Assembly: GCA_016840025.1 (NCBI GenBank)
Contig: JAEOTF010000464.1
Coordinates: 1-11,214, forward strand
Length of the DNA stretch: 11,214 bases
Source of the DNA: Candidatus Hodarchaeota archaeon
GTDB taxonomy: Archaea > Asgardarchaeota > Heimdallarchaeia > Hodarchaeales > YT1-039
Direction of reading: 5' to 3'
Positions 1 to 6,407 of this stretch are shown one piece after another (position 1 is the first letter of the stretch; every line of letters begins with the position of its first letter). The position numbers and the translations under genes are program-made. The notes below the pieces were generated by a model. That model did not search any database. It was not told the DNA's origin and saw nothing but the letters and a program-made list of their open reading frames with translations.

Positions 1-78
1 AGCAGTCATTATCATTCACATTCTCTTAATTTAAATTATATGCTCAGTAAAAAGGGAAACTAAGTGATTAAATCTATG
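1..78. other. Left-edge non-coding stretch
   Basis: AT-rich sequence after the stop of the GNAT-TPR gene. On the minus strand the end of that gene is followed by a run of five T (plus-strand A at 50-54), which may serve as an archaeal T-tract terminator. Nothing else is recognisable. Confidence 0.4.
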
Positions 79-1176
79 TCAAAATTCCTTTAGAATATTT
101 CTACGTAATTCAATAAAAACTGAGTCATTCAATATTTTATTTCTTAGTGATTCTAATCCCTCTTCACTAGTATTGTTTATTGTTTTTTTCAAACAATCCA
201 GTGCAAGTCCATTATTTTTCACCATAGCGAAAGCTTGGGCAGCGTAATAATAATAATTAGGGGTAATCTGTCGTTTAAGTGTTTTATTCAACTCTAATGC
301 TTTCGTAAACAGTTTTGCTGCCTTTAAAGCGTCAGTTTTATCGATTAAATAAAAATAACCGGTATTCCAGTAATGTACTAAATCATCAAAGTAACCAATG
401 TGAAATTGAGCATCACATAGATACTCAAAACCTAATTTTGTAGCTAAGCGAATTGATGCTTCATTGCCACGCCAGCATTCCCAAACTAGTCGAAGATTAC
501 GAGTTATAGCTTCTTCAATCACAGAACATGTCACTAATGTGGCGAAGCCTTTCTTATGAAACTTTTCTATTGTTGTAACTCCCGGTTCACATGCATTCTG
601 CGTTACATATTTGTTATGACAATAGGAGACAATCTCATTTGTATCATCATGAGTAATATAGTAGCTAAATCCTTTTTTGAGAAATATTACAAAGCTTTTC
701 CAGAAGGATGATACTTCATCAAAAACCTCTTTACTTTCGATTTTTTTGAGTGAATAGCCTGAGGGAATTTTGTTCTTCCAATCTGCATGATTTTGATGAA
801 ATTTTTTTATATTAAGAATAAAATAGTTGTCTTTATCAACAATTAGTTCAGCTTCATCCATAATTGTCCAGCCCGAAAGTGGATAAAACTGATAGGCTCT
901 TAATCCCCGTTCAAGAGCCTTGGGTTTGATAGTAGTATGAAAATGTTCATTCAAGGAAATGATAAATTCACTTTGACGCTTACCAAACAGATAAATGTAT
1001 ACTTCCCCACTATTTGGATAAATAATAACTGCGCCAGATTGGGGTGTGTTAAGATCATCGACTATTACTTCCCCTTTGCATATTTCTTCCATTAGGGCAT
1101 CTAAGCAAAGATGATACTCTCGAGATGGAAAAAGTGAAAGAATTTGCTTGTTGATCTTCTCTAAGGTATATAACAT
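79..1176 (-). CDS. GNAT-family acetyltransferase with C-terminal TPR-like tail
   Basis: Predicted cytosolic N-acetyltransferase of 365 residues. It resembles the GNAT_acetyltran group (PF12746-like) more than the short single-domain GNATs. Residues about 130-265 form the GNAT core. The acetyl-CoA loop is seen as 'EKFHKKGFATLVT' (204-216, equivalent to R/Q-x-x-G-x-G/A). It is followed by 'WECWRGNEASIRLATKLGF' (232-250), the usual 'W.C...N..S...A.KlGF' ending of this family. Residues 1-120 are the variable N-terminal half. Residues about 272-365 do not belong to GNAT. They look helical, with A-L-K-A-A-K-L and Y-Y-Y-A-A-Q-A-F-A patterns and a closing 'D.F..LR' element typical of TPR arrays. No other gene shares its strand here and it is divergent from the TIGR04076 pair. 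Its start follows a GGAATGA Shine-Dalgarno-like element. The acceptor substrate is unknown. Confidence 0.75.
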   Translation of the reverse strand: MLYTLEKINKQILSLFPSREYHLCLDALMEEICKGEVIVDDLNTPQSGAVIIYPNSGEVYIYLFGKRQSEFIISLNEHFHTTIKPKALERGLRAYQFYPLSGWTIMDEAELIVDKDNYFILNIKKFHQNHADWKNKIPSGYSLKKIESKEVFDEVSSFWKSFVIFLKKGFSYYITHDDTNEIVSYCHNKYVTQNACEPGVTTIEKFHKKGFATLVTCSVIEEAITRNLRLVWECWRGNEASIRLATKLGFEYLCDAQFHIGYFDDLVHYWNTGYFYLIDKTDALKAAKLFTKALELNKTLKRQITPNYYYYAAQAFAMVKNNGLALDCLKKTINNTSEEGLESLRNKILNDSVFIELRRNILKEF

Positions 1177-1210
1177 ATTTCATTCCATAAATTTAGCTAT
1201 TATTAGGACT

Positions 1211-1229
1211 TTAACCTGCCTTAACCTGG
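1211..1229. promoter_or_regulatory. Tandem TTAACCTG direct repeat, candidate operator
   Basis: TTAACCTG occurs at 1211-1218 and again at 1221-1228, exactly 10 bp (one helical turn) apart. It lies in the 195-bp region between the divergent GNAT and TIGR04076 genes. Such spacing suits cooperative regulator binding, but no regulator is identified and chance is possible. Confidence 0.25.
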
Positions 1230-1247
1230 ATTACTAGGAGTAGCAGC

Positions 1248-1316
1248 ATGAGTAGCAGAAAGTATATTAAAGTAAGTACATTAATTTTATATTTGTCCGA
1301 ATCGTATATGTCTTAA
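1248..1316 (+). CDS. Possible 22-residue small ORF
   Basis: An ATG at 1248 sits 7 nt after TAGGAG (1235-1240), a good Shine-Dalgarno, and opens a 22-codon frame (begins MSSRKYIKV) ending at TAA 1314-1316. It lies in the divergent intergenic region and overlaps the likely TATA box of the next gene. It may therefore be a short upstream peptide or a chance frame. No homologue is recognised. Confidence 0.15.
   Translation: MSSRKYIKVSTLILYLSESYMS
1285..1294 (+). promoter_or_regulatory. Candidate TATA box for the TIGR04076 pair
   Basis: TTTTATATTT is an archaeal TATA-like element. Transcription would begin roughly 25 nt downstream (near 1318), leaving a leader of about 50 nt before the ATG at 1372. 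Position and composition are the only support. Confidence 0.3.
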
Positions 1317-1371
1317 TTATTTTATTCAGCTTAGATAAGCCGTTTTAACGAATGATAAGGAATGAAATAAG

Positions 1372-1686
1372 ATGGTGAGAGAAAATATCAAAATCACTGT
1401 ATTCAAAAAAGTTGAACCAGAATATGTTTTTGGATATAGGTTAACTAATGACTCTGGTGGGATTATCCCATCTTGTACAGTATTTGAAGAGGGGGATGAA
1501 TTCATTACAGAAGGACTAAAAATTCCAGAGGGCTTTTGCACCTTTGCTTGGGCAGCAATCTACGAGAGTTTATCAATTCTCTTTTGGGGTGGTGATTTTG
1601 ATGGGTTTTTAGGTCCAGGAATAACTTATACCTGTTGTAGTGATGGTGTACGACCTGTTGTGTTCAAATTAAAAAGAATAGACTAA
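1372..1686 (+). CDS. TIGR04076-like small protein, copy 1
   Basis: A 104-residue cytosolic protein that I recognise as TIGR04076-like, an uncharacterised family of about 90-110 residues. Diagnostic segments are 'KITVFKKVEPEYVFG' at the N-terminus, 'SCTVFEEGDEF' (C35), 'PEGFCTFAWAAIY' (C56), and the C-terminal 'CCSDGVRPVVFKLKRI' (C88, C89). The conserved cysteines suggest metal or redox chemistry, but the family's function is not known to me and none is claimed. AAGGA about 10 nt upstream of ATG 1372 supports the start. The paralogue follows after a short gap, so the two are almost certainly co-transcribed. Confidence 0.75.
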   Translation: MVRENIKITVFKKVEPEYVFGYRLTNDSGGIIPSCTVFEEGDEFITEGLKIPEGFCTFAWAAIYESLSILFWGGDFDGFLGPGITYTCCSDGVRPVVFKLKRID

Positions 1687-1711
1687 TCATAAAGAATCAA
1701 AGGTAATGAAC

Positions 1712-2026
1712 ATGGCTTCAGTAAAGATAACAGTAGTCAAGAGATTCAGTCCTGAAGAAGTTTTTAATCACGAAATGACTTTTTCTGATGGAAGTTTAGT
1801 ACCTCGCTGCCCAGTATTTGAAGATGGTCAAGAAATCATAGTAGAAAGTATTCTGGGTACTAAACCCGAAGGGTTTTGTGGTTGGGGTTGGCACGATCTA
1901 TTCAAGGATTTATCAGTAATAGCTAGTGGTGGGAACTTTGAGCATATAGGGATTAATGTGATGTATACTAGCTGTCGTGATGGTATGAGACCAGTTGTAT
2001 TCAAATTAGAAAGGATAGAGGAATAA
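1712..2026 (+). CDS. TIGR04076-like small protein, copy 2
   Basis: Paralogue of the preceding gene, about half identical by eye. It keeps the same landmarks: 'ITVVKRFSPEEVF', 'RCPVFEDGQE', 'PEGFCGWGWHDLF' and 'SCRDGMRPVVFKLERIE'. It has a single cysteine where copy 1 has CC, leaving three conserved cysteine positions. Two in-frame ATGs exist, at 1706 and 1712. AAAGGT (1699-1704) is 7 nt before 1712 but only 1 nt before 1706, so 1712 is preferred, giving 104 residues. That length and the N-terminus both match copy 1. Function is unknown; the tandem arrangement suggests a hetero-oligomer or divergence after duplication. Confidence 0.75.
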   Translation: MASVKITVVKRFSPEEVFNHEMTFSDGSLVPRCPVFEDGQEIIVESILGTKPEGFCGWGWHDLFKDLSVIASGGNFEHIGINVMYTSCRDGMRPVVFKLERIEE

Positions 2027-2080
2027 TCTAAATCTAGAGGAAGCAAAAAACAAATATTGGAATTTATTGTCTTTTTTTTC
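2027..2080. terminator. Bidirectional T-tract terminator between convergent genes
   Basis: The TIGR04076 pair (+) and the anchored surface protein (-) converge here. A run of eight T at 2071-2078 (within the last codons of the minus gene) can end plus-strand transcription. An A6 run near 2045 reads as T6 for the minus strand. No strong hairpin is seen, as expected for archaeal intrinsic termination. Confidence 0.35.
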
Positions 2081-2705
2081 TAGGTTTGACTTTGATAACT
2101 ATTACCAGAATTGCTCCTAATAATGGAATAAGGAACGAGATCGGGAATTCAGTTATTACGGTTGTTAGATCTAGATCAGTAGAGTCTACATATATAGGAT
2201 CGGCGCTACTTACAGTACCCATTATTTCAATAAGGAATCTACCCCTGCTCACATCCGTATTGCTTGTAGAAAGTGGACCCACAAGGTATTCCTTCCAACC
2301 GTCATAATTGGATGTCGTCACACTGGCTTGAGCTATTGTTGATGTCACCATGAAGTTCATTAACTTTAAGGTGATTCTTACATCTCCATCTACGTTATCA
2401 TAAACCCAAACTCGGCAACTATACTCCAAATCCACTGAAACAGTGCCCATATCGCTTCCATATAGAAAAATCACTTGCCCATTTGTACCATTTAACTTAC
2501 AACTACAAGGTCCATTTTGAGATGTGAACGTACCAGACGCTACAACAGTACCAATATTATTCATATCCATCCATGGACTCTTAGTACCAGTATCAAAACC
2601 TAAATTACTAAGACCCGCAAGCGTGGCCCTAGATGGACTTACACGTGTAAAGAGACCTATGGTTACTGCTAAGACAAGAAAGTATATCAGAATTCTCTTT
2701 TTCAT
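2064..2705 (-). CDS. Secreted jelly-roll/CBM-like protein with C-terminal membrane anchor
   Basis: A 213-residue surface protein. Residues 1-27 are a classic signal peptide (KKR, then a hydrophobic core, then S-P-S-R-A). Residues about 33-182 are beta-rich and resemble a galactose-binding or CBM4/9-type jelly roll: an opening 'GFDTGTKSPW', 'YSCRVWVYD' (96-103), 'DGWKEYLVGPL' (135-145) and a closing 'IYVDSTDL' (171-178). Residues 188-205 form one membrane helix followed by a basic tail, 'KPRKKRQ', consistent with an anchor that leaves the domain outside. 'TEFPI' just before the helix recalls archaeal sorting-type tails, but this is not certain. Cysteines C67, C69 and C97 could pair. No neighbour suggests a ligand. 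The family is not recognised beyond the fold guess. Confidence 0.6.
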   Translation of the reverse strand: MKKRILIYFLVLAVTIGLFTRVSPSRATLAGLSNLGFDTGTKSPWMDMNNIGTVVASGTFTSQNGPCSCKLNGTNGQVIFLYGSDMGTVSVDLEYSCRVWVYDNVDGDVRITLKLMNFMVTSTIAQASVTTSNYDGWKEYLVGPLSTSNTDVSRGRFLIEIMGTVSSADPIYVDSTDLDLTTVITEFPISFLIPLLGAILVIVIKVKPRKKRQ

Positions 2706-3045
2706 AAACCCTATACATCCTTCAATTTGTTAAATTACAAAATACTTAACATCCTACTCAAGTCTTTCAATTCCTTATAAATGTCATTGTAAGTCAGTAC
2801 AAATTCATTTTGGGTGATAAAATTAGTAAAAGGTAGTATAATATTCAATAACATACTAAGACTCGCTTTTGCTGCTATGGCATATCAATTTAATTCCTTT
2901 CGCTTGAATTTCATTTTTAATTTATTTAACAGGTTTTTTCAATAGTTTTGGTAGAGATTTATATTTTAATTTGGGAAAAAATAATAATTAGTTTTAAAAT
3001 CCAATTCAAACAACAATAAATTCAAAATATAAGGATGAACGAACA
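2706..3045. promoter_or_regulatory. AT-rich divergent promoter region upstream of the conjugation operon
   Basis: These 340 bases lie between divergent genes. The best plus-strand TATA-like element is TTTATATTTTAAT (2958-2970). A start site near 2990 would give a leader of about 55 nt to the mini-protein ATG at 3046. AAGGATGA (3031-3038) is its Shine-Dalgarno, with a spacer of about 7-8 nt. The left part carries the promoter of the minus-strand surface gene. No RNA gene or convincing ORF was seen; a 22-codon frame from 2875 has no recognisable ribosome site. Confidence 0.35.
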
Positions 3046-3147
3046 ATGCCTCGACCTGTGAAACCAATAGATACGACTGAAAAGGAAAAAGCTAGAGAAG
3101 ATGCAGAAGGGAATAAGAAGACTGTCCCAATTTCAAAACATTACTAA
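3046..3147 (+). CDS. 33-residue charged mini-protein, first gene of the E1/E2/JAB operon
   Basis: ATG 3046 follows AAGGATGA (3031-3038) at near-ideal spacing and opens a 33-codon frame ending TAA 3145-3147, 32 bases before the JAB gene. The product starts MPRPVKPIDTTEKEK, is rich in Lys/Glu/Asp, and ends VPISKHY. It has no hydrophobic core, signal peptide or cysteine. It is predicted to be largely disordered with perhaps one short helix in the middle. It is far too short for a ubiquitin beta-grasp fold and does not end in Gly-Gly. What is seen is a good ribosome site and operon position. Inference: it could be a peptide modifier or substrate of the downstream enzymes, an accessory peptide, or a regulatory leader peptide. 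No family is recognised. Confidence 0.5.
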   Translation: MPRPVKPIDTTEKEKAREDAEGNKKTVPISKHY

Positions 3148-3179
3148 CTTCTATGCGATTAAAATGGATGAATTCCTGA

Positions 3180-4232
3180 ATGGAAATGGAAGAGTATTCT
3201 ATAGAAGTTTACATTCAAGAAGATGTATATTCTGACATAGTAGCTGAAGTAGAAAAGCAAAAAAATGTAGAAACTGGTGGATTATTATTTGGAACTGTTA
3301 AGGTTAGTAATAATCTCAAATCTATTTTTATTTTAAGAGAGTTTACACCCCCCGATCATTTTTGCATAAGGGAACGAGCTTACTTTGAGATTAGTCCAGG
3401 CTATGCAAAAGGAATTGTTGAGAATGAAAGCCTAACCTACTTAGGCAATTGGCATAAACATTTAGGGTATGGCGGACCGAGTAGCGGTGATTATCATCAA
3501 ATAGAAGAGTTTTTTGAAATCAACGATCATTTAGATAGAATAATAGCAATGATTATTGATAGTTCTGATTCTACACATACGACTCATATAGAATTCTATG
3601 AACGAATCCAAGATAATAACGATTTACCTGAAAACTCCCCCCTATTCAATACTTACAAAGTATCCCCACATAATTTTAGAATAATTGATGACATAACGGA
3701 CTTTATAGAAGAGATCGAGGATATAACAGATTTTAAAGAAGACTTCGATGAATTTGAGATACAAAATGATGTCGTAATAGCGGATACAGAGATAAGTAAA
3801 GAGGAAATTATTAACAGAAAAATACTACAAATTAAAACCAAGATATTTGAGCAATTCAAACCCAATCTATCCGAAAAAGAAATTAAAAAATATGAGGGGA
3901 GAAATCCTGATGAACAAATCCTTGGATTCCCAATTCAATATGATCTGAAAGATTTGGTAGAGGTTAGAACTAATAGTCTCCAACTAATACTAAATCTTAA
4001 ACTGCTGATTTCTTTTCCAAATAACTATCCAAATGGAGAAATATATGTCGATCTCGCATCTGCAGATATAACAAGGTTATTTACTATTGAAACTTATCCT
4101 TCAGCGGTATTAGATGACGTTGAATCAATCAATAACTTCATTCTTTCAATAAAAAATCTAATAGAAAATAAAATCCCTTCTTTATTGGATTACCCGTTAT
4201 GGAAAATATTAGATATGGACAATTGGATATGA
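3180..4232 (+). CDS. JAB/JAMM-domain isopeptidase fused to an RWD/E2-like domain
   Basis: A 350-residue cytosolic protein. Residues 1-150 are a JAB (Mov34/MPN) zinc peptidase domain: E31 in 'VETGGLLFG', H92 and H94 in 'NWHKHLGYGGPSSGD', S101 and D104. This is the JAMM set E...HxH...Sx2D, with nine instead of ten residues between the second His and the Asp. Such enzymes cut isopeptide bonds or trim modifier precursors. Residues 165-205 are an acidic linker with a duplicated 10-residue unit. Residues about 205-350 look like an RWD/UBC fold: 'LQLILNLKLLISFPNNYPNG' corresponds to the strand-flap 'fP..YP' signature, followed by terminal helices, with no catalytic Cys. The domain probably binds a partner. 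A GGATG at 3166-3170 precedes ATG 3180; ATG 3186 is an alternative. The E1 gene follows after 6 bases, implying translational coupling. Confidence 0.8.
   Translation: MEMEEYSIEVYIQEDVYSDIVAEVEKQKNVETGGLLFGTVKVSNNLKSIFILREFTPPDHFCIRERAYFEISPGYAKGIVENESLTYLGNWHKHLGYGGPSSGDYHQIEEFFEINDHLDRIIAMIIDSSDSTHTTHIEFYERIQDNNDLPENSPLFNTYKVSPHNFRIIDDITDFIEEIEDITDFKEDFDEFEIQNDVVIADTEISKEEIINRKILQIKTKIFEQFKPNLSEKEIKKYEGRNPDEQILGFPIQYDLKDLVEVRTNSLQLILNLKLLISFPNNYPNGEIYVDLASADITRLFTIETYPSAVLDDVESINNFILSIKNLIENKIPSLLDYPLWKILDMDNWI
3690..3749 (+). repeat. Two tandem 30-bp units in the acidic linker of the JAB protein
   Basis: 3690-3719 and 3720-3749 are imperfect copies encoding DITDFIEEIE and DITDFKEDFD (residues 171-190). 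The in-frame 30-bp period extends the negatively charged linker between the JAB and RWD-like domains. Confidence 0.6.
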
Positions 4233-4238
4233 TATGAT

Positions 4239-5516
4239 ATGAAAATCTTAAAGTTTCCATTATTTGCCGATAAATTAAACTCAATTGAGGAATCTAACTT
4301 ACATTATATCATTAAAGGGAGAGTACACGATAATTTTGATGTAGTACATTTAATTGATTTAATTCCAATAAATGAGACTACTGACAAAATTAGAGATTCT
4401 AATTCAAACTATATTGGCTTTATTACTATAAAAAAGAATGGTATAGAAAACCAATCTGAAACATCGCTTTGTCCGTGTAAACAACTTACTAATACTGGAT
4501 CTTCACTCCTTATTAAAGAATTAATAAGTGTTCCACATATCCATTTGGAAATAGAAAGAAACCAACTCAAAAATCCAACAATTTGTAATTTTGTTGATCC
4601 ATCTACAGAGAATGAAGATACTTCAATTGAGGAAATCGATTTTAGTAGATTATTTGTACGTATCAATCAAGATGAAACACCTGTAAAAGTACTGACGAAG
4701 AAAAAAATTGCTGTCATCGGGTTAGGTTCAGGAGGGGCTCTTGCAGTTTTATATCTAGCCAAATCAGGGGTAAAAGATTTTATTTTCATTGATATTGATC
4801 GCTTAGAAATCCATAATATAATTCGTCATATCTGCGATTTAGTAAACTTAGGCAGATACAAAACCTTTGCTGTTAAAGATTATATTGGTAACCGTATACC
4901 AGATGTCCGAATAGATTGCATTAATAGGAATTTTGAAATAAACAGCAAAAGTGATTTTGACTATTTTCAAACCCTATTCAAAGATACTGATCTAATACTC
5001 GCTGTAACAGGAGACCATAACGTAAATTTTGCTCTCAATGATTTTGTTCATAGTATCTCTACGCCTATTCCTATCATATTTGCAGGAGCTACTGATGCAG
5101 TTACGTCAGGTCTGATATTCAAAGTCAATCCAAGTAAAGAAGATTTATGCTACCACTGTGTCTATTCTAGCCCTTCTGATGATTTCAGTACCGAGCAACA
5201 ATTTGTTCCATCACCTAAAAGTCTTGAACCGAAAATAAATTATGATCGAACTCTGCAAGAACAACTGTCTCAGCCCGGACTTGGATTAGATATTGACAAT
5301 ATCACAATATTCTTGACGAAAATTTGTTTAAGCACTCTACTAGAGGACCAACAGCATGGACTTTATAATTTTGAACATAATTTCTATATTTGGTACAATA
5401 GAGATATTATTAAAGATGATAACACCACCCAGATCGAAGGACTTGAGTTATACTATTATGAAACATTAGAAAAGGATCCAAAATGCCCGTTTCATGGGGT
5501 AAATGATAAAAAATAA
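4239..5516 (+). CDS. ThiF/E1-like adenylating enzyme
   Basis: A 425-residue protein. Residues about 150-400 are a ThiF/MoeB/E1 Rossmann domain. The nucleotide loop is 'IAVIGLGSGGA' (G161, G163, G166). The second strand carries 'DIDRLEIHNIIRH', with D185/D187 and the N193-x-x-R196 pair that contacts ATP. Zn ligands appear as C304-Y-H-C307 and C416-P-F-H419, a CxxC/CxxH variant of the usual MoeB/E1 CxxC pair. The family adenylates the C-terminus of a modifier and passes it to an E2. The N-terminal 150 residues are not recognised. Between C307 and the terminal helix I see no cysteine at the expected crossover-loop site; C331-C340-region 'KICLSTLL' is the only one nearby and looks helical. The gene sits between the JAB gene (6-base gap) and the E2 genes (14-base overlap if the first E2 starts at 5503). 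Confidence 0.85.
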   Translation: MKILKFPLFADKLNSIEESNLHYIIKGRVHDNFDVVHLIDLIPINETTDKIRDSNSNYIGFITIKKNGIENQSETSLCPCKQLTNTGSSLLIKELISVPHIHLEIERNQLKNPTICNFVDPSTENEDTSIEEIDFSRLFVRINQDETPVKVLTKKKIAVIGLGSGGALAVLYLAKSGVKDFIFIDIDRLEIHNIIRHICDLVNLGRYKTFAVKDYIGNRIPDVRIDCINRNFEINSKSDFDYFQTLFKDTDLILAVTGDHNVNFALNDFVHSISTPIPIIFAGATDAVTSGLIFKVNPSKEDLCYHCVYSSPSDDFSTEQQFVPSPKSLEPKINYDRTLQEQLSQPGLGLDIDNITIFLTKICLSTLLEDQQHGLYNFEHNFYIWYNRDIIKDDNTTQIEGLELYYYETLEKDPKCPFHGVNDKK

Positions 5517-5547
5517 TATTAATCCTTATAATATTGTGAGTGAGTAT

Positions 5548-5988
5548 ATGAAAAGGTCGGTTCATTACGAATTGAAGGAATTACAAGGCGTCTTTCCAGA
5601 TGTAACAATTTCCGATTTTTTCGAACTTGAGAACGGTAATATCTGTGTTCGTGTTGCCTTTCAGACAACTGGACAATTTGCATGCGGTACCTTCAAAGTA
5701 CTCATCGAGTATCCCTACAACTACCCTACTAGCGCACCTTTAGCCTGGATTCAAAAACCTAAAATAAAACCTGAAGTAAAACATGTTCATGAACGCGATA
5801 GCTATGGACATACCCAAATTTGCTATCTTCGTCCGAAGAAAGATTGGCACTATTCGTATTCCTCATACGAGGCCGCAATAATGGTACAAACATGGATCTA
5901 TGCATACTGTCATTGGCTAAAAACAGGGATATGGGGTTGGTCAGAAGCAGGACTACTGGACCATTTGAAACAGTTTTTAAATTTATAA
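5548..5988 (+). CDS. E2-like (UBC-fold) conjugating enzyme, copy 1
   Basis: Prokaryotic E2-like protein expected to carry the activated modifier as a thioester. Landmarks, with the start at 5548: beta-flap 'FKVLIEYPYNYPTSAPLAW', then 'KHVHERDSYGHTQICYL' with the putative catalytic C92, then 'W' seven residues later (as in the eukaryotic 'ICL...W' region), and a C-terminal 'WIYAYCHWLKTGIW' typical of bacterial E2s. The eukaryotic HPN is replaced by H-V-H. An in-frame ATG at 5503 overlaps the end of the E1 gene and would add 15 residues. The 5548 start is preferred because it aligns exactly with copy 2 (MKR[ST]V) and puts the Cys at 92 in both; GTGAGTGAG precedes it. The 12-residue C-terminal extension 'LLDHLKQFLNL' is absent from copy 2. 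Confidence 0.85.
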   Translation: MKRSVHYELKELQGVFPDVTISDFFELENGNICVRVAFQTTGQFACGTFKVLIEYPYNYPTSAPLAWIQKPKIKPEVKHVHERDSYGHTQICYLRPKKDWHYSYSSYEAAIMVQTWIYAYCHWLKTGIWGWSEAGLLDHLKQFLNL

Positions 5989-6002
5989 TAGGCTGATAAC
6001 CG

Positions 6003-6407
6003 ATGAAGAGAACAGTTAATTACGAATTAAGGCAATTACAAGGTGTCTTTCCTGATATAACGATGGCTGATTTCTTCGAACTTGAAAATGGTAATACATG
6101 CGTCCTTGTAGCTTATCGAACAACAGGACGATATGCTTGTGGTAGGTTCAAAGTACTAATCGAGTTTCCATATAACTACCCAAATAGCGCTCCTTTTGCT
6201 TGGGTTCAAAAACCAAGAATTAAATCTAGAGTAAAACATGTTTATGAACGGGATAGCTATGGACATACTAAAATTTGTTATCTTCGCCCAAAAAAAGACT
6301 GGCATTATTCGTACACTTCTTATGATGCAGCAATGATGATTCAAACATGGATTTATGCGTATTGTCACTGGTTAAAAACAGGTATCTGGGATTGGGAGCA
6401 AGCTTAA
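6003..6407 (+). CDS. E2-like (UBC-fold) conjugating enzyme, copy 2
   Basis: A 134-residue paralogue of the preceding gene, roughly three-quarters identical by eye, starting 14 bases after it. It keeps every key element: 'FKVLIEFPYNYPNSAPFAW', 'KHVYERDSYGHTKICYL' with C92, 'KKDWHYSY' and 'YCHWLKTGIW'. Differences are mainly conservative (S/T, K/R, V/I). This fits a tandem duplication kept under purifying selection, with both copies probably active. It stops at 'DWEQA', lacking copy 1's terminal helix. It is the last gene of the operon. Two E2s with one E1 could serve different targets, or act as a heterodimer; this is inference. Confidence 0.85.
   Translation: MKRTVNYELRQLQGVFPDITMADFFELENGNTCVLVAYRTTGRYACGRFKVLIEFPYNYPNSAPFAWVQKPRIKSRVKHVYERDSYGHTKICYLRPKKDWHYSYTSYDAAMMIQTWIYAYCHWLKTGIWDWEQA

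Noticed and set aside
1706..2026. TIGR04076-like proteins as the modifier for the E1/E2 system
   Set aside because: They lack a Gly-ending tail or a beta-grasp pattern, belong to a separate family and are separated from the operon by a minus-strand gene.
2524..2733. Plus-strand frame opposite the anchored jelly-roll protein
   Set aside because: Antisense shadow of a gene with a clear signal peptide and membrane anchor.
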